DNA of 64,000 nt from Campanula takesimana. Its lineage: Eukaryota > Streptophyta > Magnoliopsida > Asterales > Campanulaceae. The notes under the pieces were generated by a model that was not told where the DNA came from, did no database searches, and saw nothing but the letters and a program-made list of their open reading frames with translations. A program made the position numbers and the translations under genes. The stretch is from assembly GCA_026119855.1 (NCBI GenBank), contig JAOWBW010001626.1:310001-374000 (forward strand), in the 5' to 3' direction. Of this stretch, positions 10,990-20,163 are shown piece by piece. Position 1 is the stretch's first letter; each line of letters starts with the position of its first letter.

Positions 10990-12397
10990 TGATAGGCTAA
11001 ATCACACACCTACAAATTAAACCGGGACTTGGCTAAAATAATGTAGCTAGAGCAAGTCCAGGATAGATTCACAAAGAACAGTTACTTGTTTACGTAATTG
11101 TCACTTGACAAGATTGTGGGGGGGGGGGGAATTGATTACTAATTTCCTAAAATGGGAATAACTAAGTACGAGCAAACACAATAATTAAATAATACTTCAG
11201 ATTTGATACTATCTCCGCCTATTAATTCATATATCATTGATACTTGTTTTCAGCTTTTCACCCTATTCACTTGATCACGAGATTAATTTCAATCTCCGTC
11301 TCTTCTTTCAGATTAGTTAAGCCGTGGCACACAAACTAGAAACCCTAATCAATAATTAAATTAATCTGGCATAGTATAAATATAACTATCAATTGAATCA
11401 AAATTTAAGAGAACGCATTCTATTAACTAGATAATCGTCTAATTTTACCCACCACATAAATTGCTATGGCGCACAAACAATTTATGAAGATATTACGGTG
11501 AATCTTTACGCTAGCACAGACAATAGATAATTCTAGCGCAAAACAATTGGCAAGAATAAATATGTTGATCAAGTATATGAACCCTAACAATAGATTTAGA
11601 TTTAAGAACAAGTAAAATTATGAATAGGATGCAAAGATTGAAAAGAAAAACACTTCAATTGAATAAAAAGGGGTTCAAGAAATCAGACCTAAAGCTTGGA
11701 TTTTAGTTCTCCATCCAAAGATTCAAAATTCTTTAAAGAAAAATAAAACATAATCTAGATCTAAAAAAGTTGTGTGTTCCAAAATGATGATGAAAGGTTG
11801 ATTTATATACCTAAAGCAAACCTAAAGGAATAAAGAAATTAAATAATAAAAGGAAAGAGGAAAAATTATTAAAAAGCTGCTGCAAATCCGCCTGGGAATC
11901 CCACACGCGCCTGGGCCAGTTTGTCTTGCATGACTCGTTTGTTGGCGCGTGTGTCGTTCTTTGTAATCCCATTTGGGAGGGCGACTCGGGCTCGTCTCTC
12001 CATTCGTGCTGATCATTCAATCGAAGTGATCTCCCCATCTGTTCCACCTAAGGCACTCGTACTTGGCTGTTGGTTGGCTTGGGCTGAGTCGCGCTCTAGG
12101 CCTAATCCTCCCTTTTCAGCCGTTTTCTTCCAATTTAATTGTTCCTTGGTTGATCCAATACTCCTCCTCCTTCTTGTTAACTTTGACTCTTTGTAGTATC
12201 TTGGGACTTTTTTTAACCTCGAAAATTATATTACATTCGAATAAAAATATAAAAAGACTAAAATACACCCGAATTACAATAAATCCCCAAAATTACATAT
12301 TTTCCCCAAAATACATAAAAACTAATCTAAATACATCAAAATCATACTTTAAGCACACGGAAACGTAGGAAATAAATAGTATACAATCCGCTCATTA
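10990..12397 (-). mobile_element. Ty3/gypsy LTR, reverse orientation
   Basis: Bounded by the primer-binding region at 10,989 and, at the other end, by the minus-strand phrase GTAAGTGTGGTGGAATTTAATGAGCGG. In many plant gypsy elements GTGTGGGGGAATTTGATGAG marks the junction between the 3' untranslated region and the LTR. The 3' end on the minus strand reads TTAGCCTATCA. The length of 1.4 kb is normal. Sequence on both sides is retrotransposon-internal in style. Confidence 0.6.
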
Positions 12398-13330
12398 AAT
12401 TCCACCACACTTACACCTTTACTCGTCCTTAAGTAATATTTTAACTCCACTCTAAACTCTGGTCTTATCAACGTAGCATGAGAAAAAATGACTCATAGTC
12501 TCCTCTAAACCCATCAATCATAAGTCAACAAACAAACTCGGAGTGTAAGAAACTCTGTCACCTTATAACACCAAAATAAATGTCAAAACAGACCTTAGCT
12601 CGAAACCAACTCCCATAATAAATGGCATCCAAACTAATGCCTACACATAAGAGCCAAGGTAACTAAAAATGTCCTAAGCTTCCCCCACGCTCACCTCACA
12701 CTAATACTCCCCTCATAGAATAAGTTTTTGTTTGGGTTTTGATCCCTCTCTAAACTTACCCCGTGACAAAACACCAACTCCCCCTAGTGACTCTAGAAAA
12801 GAACAAGGGTTTCTAATTTAAGGCCACTATCCGAACCTCCTACTCTAATAATGTTAATGCTATCCGAAACTCCAAACCTCCCTTATGACCCCACTCCGGT
12901 GAATATAAAATATTTTCAACTCAAAATCTCACCTTTTGCCTAAACGCCTTTTCAGGTTTTCACTTAGCCTTTTTTTTTCAAAATTTTAAAATAAAAATAC
13001 ATACTATACAACAAGTCTTTCTCCCACGCTTAAACTACACAATGGGCTCAATGTGTATAAATAATAAGAATAAAAGGACAGTTTAAACGTAATGGAGTAA
13101 TAGGGTACCTTCATTATTGCACGCTCCACCCCATTTGAGCCCGAATTGCTACCGTGATCAAACCTCTTCGCTCCTTAGCCTTCATCATCTTTCAAGCAAT
13201 CATCCATGGGGTCTCTTTCTCACCTTCATATGCTCACTTTAGGTGCTCAGGAATTTTTCAACTTATGCTCATGTACCCGATCACTAGATGTCACCGGTTT
13301 TTCTACCGGCTTCTTCAATTCATTTTTAAG
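12398..13330 (-). mobile_element. Gypsy 3' untranslated/internal remnant
   Basis: On the minus strand this carries phrases typical of the long non-coding stretch before a gypsy 3' LTR: GGACGAGTAAAGGTGTAAG, repeated stretches complementary to CTTCCCCCACGCTCACC and TTTCTCCCACGCTTAAAC, and CTAAACGCCTTTTCAGG. No domain is encoded. Confidence 0.5.
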
Positions 13331-13504
13331 CACAAGTAAAATTATGAATAGGATGCAAAGATTGAAAAGAAAAATACATCAATTGAATAAAAATGGGTTC
13401 AAGAAATCAAAACGAAATCTTGAATTTTAGTTCACCATCCAAAGCTTCAAAATTCTTTAAAGAAAAATAAAACCTAATCTAGATCTAAAAAGGTGTGTGT
13501 GCCA
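13328..13504 (-). repeat. Second partial copy of the gypsy LTR segment
   Basis: 13,331-13,502 repeats 11,609-11,785 in the same orientation, for example ACAAGTAAAATTATGAATAG and TTTAAAGAAAAATAAAACYT with few differences. It is truncated on both sides, so it is a piece of a second LTR rather than a full one. Confidence 0.75.
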
Positions 13505-13556
13505 ATTCATATTCCGCTTCTTCCTCCCCATCCATCTCTGATTCGCTTTACTTTCT

Positions 13557-13625
13557 TTCTTCTTCTTCTTCTTCTTCTTCTTCTTCTTCTTCTTCTTCTT
13601 CTTCTTCTTCTTCTTCTTCTTCTTC
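13557..13625 (+). repeat. (TTC)n microsatellite
   Basis: About 20 uninterrupted TTC units. The apparent poly-leucine reading frame across it is an artefact of the repeat. Confidence 0.95.
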
Positions 13626-13639
13626 ATCTCCTTGCTGAT

Positions 13640-14082
13640 CCTCTTATTCGCTTGAAATCATATTCCCTTCCCCTTTCCATGACCTCCCAATCTCCCCAAC
13701 AATGGACTTAACAAGTGATTTTCGATTTCATGTGATTTTCGTCTGTACATGTGCATCTTGTTTGATTTCATGTGAAATGTGATTTCTGTTTTTCGATTTT
13801 GAATTTGATTATAATGTCCGATTCAAAAACTGGGTTTTGTTTTATCTGCGTGTGTTCATTCGCCATTTTGAATTTTGAAGGTGGTAGGTACTGTGTTGAA
13901 TGCTAGTGATGATGGTAGCTAGGCAGCAATTGTTAGAAGGTGGTGATTGTGGTGTGGTGTGGTGGTCGGTGGTGATTGTGGTTGTGGGTGGTGGGTGTTA
14001 GATGGTGGTGGCCATGTGGTTTCGTGTGGATGTGGGTGTTAGATGGTGGTAGGAGTTAGGTGTGGTGTAGCTGGTGGGTGTT
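13640..14082. other. GGT/GTG-rich intergenic DNA
   Basis: From about 13,880 the strand is rich in GGTGGTG and GTTAGATGGTGG phrases. The same composition resumes after 15,168, which shows that the solo LTR was inserted into it. No gene is supported. Confidence 0.6.
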
Positions 14083-14087
14083 ATATA

Positions 14088-15162
14088 TGTTGGAAATTTG
14101 ACATTTGGTCAACTTTGGGTGGGTCCCATTTGTGGGTCCCTTTGAGTTTGACCATGGTCAATGTTGATATACATTGTATGATGTAGCATGAGGAAATTGT
14201 GTGTTTTGGTGAAAGCCAAATTATGGAGTTAATCCATGGTTCTAAGACTTCAAAGATGGGTATTGAAGTGTTTTAATTCTCAAAGATGAAATGGGTAGGT
14301 TGGTATCCCACATGGGATAGGAAATCCAAACCTCCCCTTTGTTTGAGAATATAAAAGGCTTTTTGTCCCAACCCACATGGAATAGGAATGGGAAATTGGA
14401 GTGCCATAAATTACTAGGCACTTCATAGTCTCATGTTCAAGTTACATGTGAGGTGGACTTGAACCTTTCCCTACACGCGCGCTCGCTCGCTCGGCACGGC
14501 CGGGCCGGGCACGGGCGAATGGTTTGGTTCGTGGGCGTATCTTTCTAGTCAAAATTCATTTGAAGTTTCTTTTTTGCTAACGGAAACAGTTAGTCTCGTT
14601 AGTTTCCTAACTGTGCAGTTGCTTTTCCTTCAAGAATAAGCTACTGTAATTCGGGTAGGTTTTAGAGTCCTTCTAAAAAACCCTAAACCGACTTCATACG
14701 TGTATAAAATAACAGCCCCCGTTTCAGATTTACTAACGCAAAAATACCTTCTGATTTTTGCAACCCGAAATCTGTCTTTTCCATACACTGTTTCTGTGAT
14801 TGATCTGAGCGGGCGATTCAGGCGAAGTGGGACAGCAGGCGCAAGTGCATCTGTACCTGTTCGTGCGAGATTTCTTGGTACTTTGTTGAGATCGTTTTAT
14901 CCTCGGAGGATTTTGCCGTAACTCTTTGTCGCACCAGTAAGGGGGCAATAAATTCTCTTAGGAGAGTCTTCATACAGGCGACTCGATCTGATAAGTATTC
15001 AGACTCCCTTTTGTTTTCTTGTTTACCTTTTTCCTGGTACGCGTTCTGTTGCTATTTCTGTTATGCTTTTGGCTATAATCCGTATTGCTATTGAATTCGT
15101 GATTGCCCCTTTAATTGATTAAATCTGTTTAATCTGAACTGGTCGAATATTTTATTCCAACA
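14088..15162 (+). mobile_element. Solo LTR with perfect 5-bp target duplication
   Basis: Starts TGTTGGAAATTTGACA and ends TATTTTATTCCAACA (TG...CA with a TGTTGGAA/TTCCAACA terminal inverted repeat). It is flanked on both sides by ATATA (14,083-14,087 and 15,163-15,167). The length is 1,075 bp, with a TATA-like GGAATATAAAAGG near 14,346. No internal retrotransposon domain adjoins it, so this is a solo LTR of copia style. The perfect target duplication suggests a fairly young event. Confidence 0.88.
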
Positions 15163-15167
15163 ATATA

Positions 15168-15657
15168 GTGGTGGTGGTTATGGTGTTAAAGGAAGTATGG
15201 TGATAAGAAGTAGTTAGGAAGATGGTGAGACTTTAATTACTGATACATAATTTTGTTTTTAAAATTTTAAGGCTTAGTCAGCTCCGGATGTGAAAATAGA
15301 TGCCAACTCAGCGACATTTAACGATCTATTTGACGGTCAATAGACGAAAGGATCACATAATCAATGAAAATGTGAGTTCAGTGGCTCTTAGCTAAAAAAG
15401 TTTGTTGAGTGATAAAATGGTACAATGACAACTAGTTCAGAGACGTAAACTGTACTTTTCTCATTATTTGGAATGAACTTCCAACCTATGTGGAACCCAT
15501 CTCCATCTCCATCTCCATGTACTTTGCTTTGTGTTTAATACTCCTAATTTAGTTATCCTAATGAACATTTAAAATTTGAAATTGATACATTATTATAAAT
15601 ACTGTTAATAATAATTTTTTAAATATTCATTAAGATAATTAACTTACTGTAATCGAA
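15168..15657. other. Intergenic; weak Stowaway-like remnant near the end
   Basis: No gene. 15,538-15,657 and 15,907-15,970 together look like the two halves of an older, decayed Stowaway element (TACTCCTAATTTAG at the left, GAGACTGGGACAAAGTA at the right) interrupted by the element at 15,660. This is an inference from layout. Confidence 0.35.
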
Positions 15658-15659
15658 TA

Positions 15660-15906
15660 CTCCCTCCGTCCCACCACAAGTGAGACTAGAAGTCAATTAG
15701 TGGTCAACTTGATTAAACTTTGACTAATAATTTTAATATAATGTAATAATCCTAATAAAAAATTTAACAATTATCATTGTATCACCATTTATAATACTTT
15801 CAATATCAATTTTTAAAAACAATTATTTTTATTCAAATTATTAGTCAAAGTTTAATCAAGTTGACCAATAATTGACTTCTAGTCTCACTTGTGGTGGGAC
15901 GGGGAG
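15660..15906. mobile_element. Stowaway-type MITE with near-full-length arms
   Basis: TA-flanked. CTCCCTCCGTCCCACCACAA at the left matches the reverse complement of the right end (CTTGTGGTGGGACGGGGAG), and the arms continue through GTGAGACTAGAAGTCAAT. Confidence 0.88.
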
Positions 15907-16009
15907 TATACCTTTGCAACAATAACAAAAAAAAAGTAAGAAGATTATTTTGAGACTGGGACAAAGTATATTTAAACTTTTCCTAAAAAAAATAAAAATA
16001 ACTGGGTAG

Positions 16010-16427
16010 CAGTAGATTGGCCAACCGAAAACCGTACCCGTGACACCCATCAACCCGCACCCGCATTTTAACCGTTGTTACAGTACCCACGGACAACCCG
16101 TTAACCGTCCTAACCGTACCCGTTAATAATGCGGTTCGGTTATGATTATAGGTTTTAGGAGCCCGCACCCGTAACTGTCAACCGTTCCAATCGTACAAAT
16201 TATGTTAGTTTTGTAAAATATTTTGTTAGTTTTCTAACATAATTTGTTAAAAATGTTAGATTTTTAAATATTTTCAGTTACTTTTTATTCATTTTAAACA
16301 TAATCTAATATATTTTGTTAAATGTCATTGTTATCAAAAAGGAAAAAAGTAAAAAAAAAAGAAAACAATTAATTTCTAACAGATTCCATTAGATTTTTAA
16401 TGAAATTTGTTAACAATTTAACATTTA

Positions 16428-16460
<33 letters not shown>

Positions 16461-16597
16461 CCCGGGGGGAAGACCCGTACCCGCCATAACCGTGTCCTAC
16501 TCGTACCCGCACCCGTGTATAATACTGTAAGGTTACGGTTATGGGTTTTGGAAACCGTACCCTTAACCGTACCCGCCCCACCTGTATTTGGCCATAT
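16010..16597. repeat. ACCCGTACCCG-rich repeat region
   Basis: Both flanks of an AT-rich core (16,195-16,455) are dense in CCGTACCCG/AACCGT words. This is the composition of a family of plant non-autonomous elements with word-repeat termini. Boundaries are approximate (TTGGCCAACC at the left, TTGGCCATATC at the right). Confidence 0.4.
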
Positions 16598-16799
16598 CTG
16601 GTAGGGCTGTGCAAAAAAAATGGGAACCGGACCGGACCAATGAAACTGAACCAAACCAGTAAAAACCGAACCAGACCGATAGTATTGGTTTGGATTTGGT
16701 TTTAAATTTCTATAGAACCAGCTGATTGGTTCGGTCCTGGTTTTAAGAAAATATACACGGTTCTGAACTGGACCGGACCAATCATTTTTACATACAATG

Positions 16800-16802
<3 letters not shown>

Positions 16803-16838
<36 letters not shown>
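16803..16838. repeat. (TA)n microsatellite, left flank of the foldback element
   Basis: About 17 TA units ending exactly where the inverted-repeat element begins. Confidence 0.95.
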
Positions 16839-16843
<5 letters not shown>

Positions 16844-19069
16844 CATGCTCTTATGAGAACTCAATTACATGAGAATCATGAGAACCAATGATAGCCATTG
16901 GATTAGACACAAATCAAGGGTTTAGATTACTTTTTTAGTTTAAAACTTCGGTGGCATTCTTGTAATTAGGTTGACAAACAAAGGGAAGGGCAAAATACCA
17001 TGTGTGTTCCAGAATTTGCCACGTCATCATCCAAAATTTCCCTAAATTTTTAAAATTAAATATCTCATTAATTATAAATCAAAAAAAATAATCCGAGAAC
17101 ACTGATTTTTTTGTCTCGACGAGACGAATCAAACTACATCCCTGAAGATAGGGTTTTGAAAAAATAATATTGAACAACGTCAAATTTTTAAAACACGCTT
17201 AGATACAATAGGTGTTTGCCTATTGTATCTAACTGGATTGTTATGAACATTGTATTGGATAAAAATGACTATTTAGCTATTGTATCTAACAGCAATGTGT
17301 CAACATTGATGTTGGATACAATAGGTGTTTGCCTATTGTATCTAACTGAATTGTTATGAACATTGCTATTGGATACAAATAGCTATTTTGCTATTGTATC
17401 TAACAGCAATGTGTCAATATTGCTGTTGGATACAATATGCGTTTGCCTACTGTATCTAACTGAATTGTTATGAACAATGTATTGGATACGATAGTTATTT
17501 AGCTATTGTATCTAAATAGTAATGTGTCAACATTGATGTTGGATACAATATGTGTTTGCTATTGTATCTAACTGTATTGATATGAATATCGCATTGCATA
17601 CAACAGGGGAGTAGCTAGTGTATCCAATAACAATGTGTATGAAAATTGCTGTTAGATACAAATAGTTATTTAGCTAGTGTATCTAACAGCAATGTGTCAA
17701 CATTGTTGTTGGTTACAATAGGTGTTTTCCTATTGTATCTAACATAATTGTTATGAACATTGTATTGGATACAAATGCCTATTTAGCTATTGTATCTAAC
17801 AGGAATGTGTCAACATTGCTGTTGGATACAATAGGTGTTTGCCTATTGTATCTAACGGAATTTTTATGAACATTGTATTGGATACAAATGGCTATTTAGC
17901 TATTGTATCTAACAACAATGTGTCAACATTGCTGTTGGATACATTAGGTGTTTGCCTATTGTATCTAACTGAATTGTTATGAACATTGTATTGGATACAA
18001 ATAGCTATTTAGCTATTGTATCTAATAGCAATGTGTCAACTTTGCTGTTGGATACAATAGGTGTTTGCCTATTGTATCTAACTGAATTATTATGAACATT
18101 GCTGTTGGATTCAAATAGCTATTTAGCTATTGTATCTAACAGCAATGTATCAACATTGCTGTTGTATACAATAGGTGTTTGCCTATTTTATCTAACTGAA
18201 TTGTTATGAACATTGATGTTGGATACAAATAGCTATTTATCTATTGTATCTAACAGCACTGTTGGATACAATAGGTGTTTGCCTATTGTATCTAACTGAA
18301 TTGTTATGAACATTGTATTTGATACAAATAGCCATTTAACTATTGTATCTAACAGCAATGTGTCAACATTGTATTGGAATACAATGTTGACACATTGCTG
18401 TTAGATACAATAGCTAAATAGCTATTGTATTCAATAAAATGTTTATAACAATTCAGTTAGATACAATAGGCAAACACCTATTGTATCCAACAGCAATGTT
18501 GACATATTGCTGTTAGATATAATAGCTAAATGGTTATTTGTATCCAACAACAATGTTCATAACATTCAGTTAGATACAATAAGCAAACACCTATTGCATC
18601 CAACGGCAATGTTGACACATTGCTGTTAGATACAATAGCTAAATAGCCATTTGTATCCAATACAATGTTCATAACAATGCAGTTAGATACAATAGGCAAA
18701 CACATATTGCATCTAAGCGTATTTTAAAAATTAGACGTTGTTCAATATTATTTTTTCAAAACCCTATCTTCAGGGATGTAGTTTGAATCGTCTCGTCGAG
18801 ATAAAAAAATCAGTGTTCTCGGATTATTTTTTCAATTTGTAGTTAATGAGATATTTAATTTTGAAAATTTAGGGAAATTTTGGGTGATGACGTGGCAAAT
18901 TCTAGAACACACATGATATTTTGCCCTTCCCTTTGTCTGTCAACCTAATTACAAGAATGCCACCGAATGTTTAAACTAAAAAAGTAATCTAAACCCTTGA
19001 TTTGTGTCTAATCCAATGGCTATCCTTGGTTCTCATGGTTCTCGTGATATTTAGGTTCTCATTTGAGCA

Positions 19070-19072
<3 letters not shown>
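16839..19072. mobile_element. Foldback element built of nested palindromes, inserted in a TA microsatellite
   Basis: Outer arms of about 360 bp (16,840-17,200 and 18,713-19,071) are imperfect inverted copies: CATGAGAATCATGAGAACC at the left against the complement of GGTTCTCATGGTTCTCG at the right; TTGCCACGTCATCA against TGATGACGTGGCAA. Between them lies a tandem array of about 113-bp units, roughly ten in the left arm (17,202-18,370) and three in inverted orientation in the right arm (18,378-18,712). Polarity flips at about 18,377. Each unit itself contains three hairpins. There is no coding sequence. Flanking TA microsatellites mark the integration site, as in the rice Micron MITEs, but this element has a much larger and more ordered structure. 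Confidence 0.8.
17202..18712. repeat. 113-bp tandem repeat with three hairpins per unit
   Basis: Unit starts fall at 17,202, 17,315, 17,429, 17,542, 17,712, 17,825, 17,938, 18,051, 18,165 and 18,265 (spacing mostly 113-114; 170 and 100 at irregular units). Hairpin 1 is GATACAATAG-loop-CTATTGTATC, hairpin 2 GATACAAATAGCT-loop-AGCTATTGTATC, hairpin 3 AACAGCAATGT-loop-ACATTGCTGTT. After 18,378 the same units run in reverse orientation. Confidence 0.85.

Positions 19073-19137
<65 letters not shown>
19073..19137. repeat. (TA)n microsatellite, right flank of the foldback element
   Basis: About 30 TA units beginning exactly at the right end of the foldback element. Confidence 0.95.
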
Positions 19138-19141
<4 letters not shown>

Positions 19142-19431
19142 TTATTGTTTTGTTGAAATTAGAGAAATGTTCTTTTTTTTTCCCTAGTTTATGGTGTTTT
19201 TTTTTTTAAAAAAAAAAAAATTATCTCAGGTTAAGCCAAATAATTGATGTTCAATTTTGCTTATTGTCTATGGTAAAACCGTAGAACCGGACCGGATCAA
19301 TCGAACCAAACCAATGACATCGGTTCTAGAATGTATTGGTCGGGTCTTGGTTTTAAATTTTTACAGAACCGTACAATTGGTCCGGTCCCAATTTTGTAAA
19401 ATTTTAATAAAAACCGGACCGTGAACACCCT

Positions 19432-19887
19432 CTGGTTGTAGTTGGTGGTGTTGTGGGAATAATTCCAATTTGGATGGGTTTAATAAAGGGACGGAGTTAG
19501 AGATATGTCGGGGGTGTGAATAGCGCCACTCTGACAGCCCAAAGGCCAGAATAAGAGAAAGGCTGGGTCGAAATTGTTTCCGCCGTCTCTCACCCTTTCT
19601 TTCTGTCTTCCTCATTTTATTTTACCAAAAACCCCTTGTTCGCATCCATCCCATATACAATATACATACACAAACATGTATCTCTGTATCTGAACTAGAA
19701 ATTTCATCCGAGCTCTTTAATTATTGGTAATCTCTACTCCACATTAATCCATTTCTGTTTTTCATCATCTAAATTCACTATTTTATTCGTTATTTGTTTA
19801 CCCGCTGAGTTACTTTTTGATTTTATCCCCTTTTCTGATGTTTTGATTTTAAACCCACTAAACCCTTGTACTGTTTGTTGATTGATT

Positions 19888-19930
<43 letters not shown>

Positions 19931-20163
19931 CTTGTTGATTGATTGTTAGTTCGTTAAGTTTGGTCAATTTTTACTGTATTAGTATTTGTTCAATTGGTTT
20001 TTGAAGGTTTTTTTTTAATCTTGTTTATATTTTTGTAAAAATGTAATTTTAACTATTGTATGGACTTTGAACTAGCATGGGTTTGATGTTCTTTGTTGTT
20101 TTATTGGGTTATCATTTATGGGTTTAAAATTCTATGAATTTTTAGTAGTTAGTAGAGGAAGAT
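19432..20163 (+). promoter_or_regulatory. FMT upstream region, 5' leader and probable leader intron
   Basis: The stretch directly before the FMT start codon. A pyrimidine-rich segment at about 19,575-19,720 looks like a plant 5' leader. TTATTG|GTAATC at 19,736/19,737 is a good donor, and TTTTAG at 20,145 (or TTAG at 20,152) a plausible acceptor, so a leader intron of about 400 bp is likely, including a T tract at 19,890-19,923. No TATA box could be assigned with confidence. Inference from sequence style only. Confidence 0.4.

Larger units (their letters stand above)
16603..19431. mobile_element. CGGTTC-rich element, split by a later foldback insertion
   Basis: The left part (16,603-16,800, from AGGGCTGTGCA) and right part (19,270-19,431, to GTGAACACCCT) share GAACCGGACCGGA and TTGGTTTTAAATTT words and have mutually inverted ends. 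They are separated by the 2.2-kb foldback element in a TA microsatellite. The most economical reading is one element interrupted by another. Confidence 0.5.

Noticed and set aside
11811..12368. Overlapping open frames on both strands within the gypsy LTR
   Set aside because: They lie inside an LTR and show no domain; LTRs are non-coding.
13493..13711. Poly-leucine open frame
   Set aside because: Produced entirely by the (TTC)n microsatellite.
14700..14948. Opposing 70-codon open frames inside the solo LTR
   Set aside because: No motif, and the boundaries of the LTR explain the sequence.
16418..16864. 148-codon minus-strand open frame
   Set aside because: Crosses a TA microsatellite, A/T tracts and word-repeat transposon ends; low-complexity translation.
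17202..18712. Regular 113-bp repeats that superficially resemble a CRISPR array
   Set aside because: Units are tandem without unique spacers, contain internal palindromes, reverse polarity midway, and lie in a plant transposon; no cas genes.
19361..19615. Minus-strand 84-codon open frame upstream of FMT
   Set aside because: Overlaps transposon remnant and the pyrimidine-rich FMT leader; no recognisable motif.
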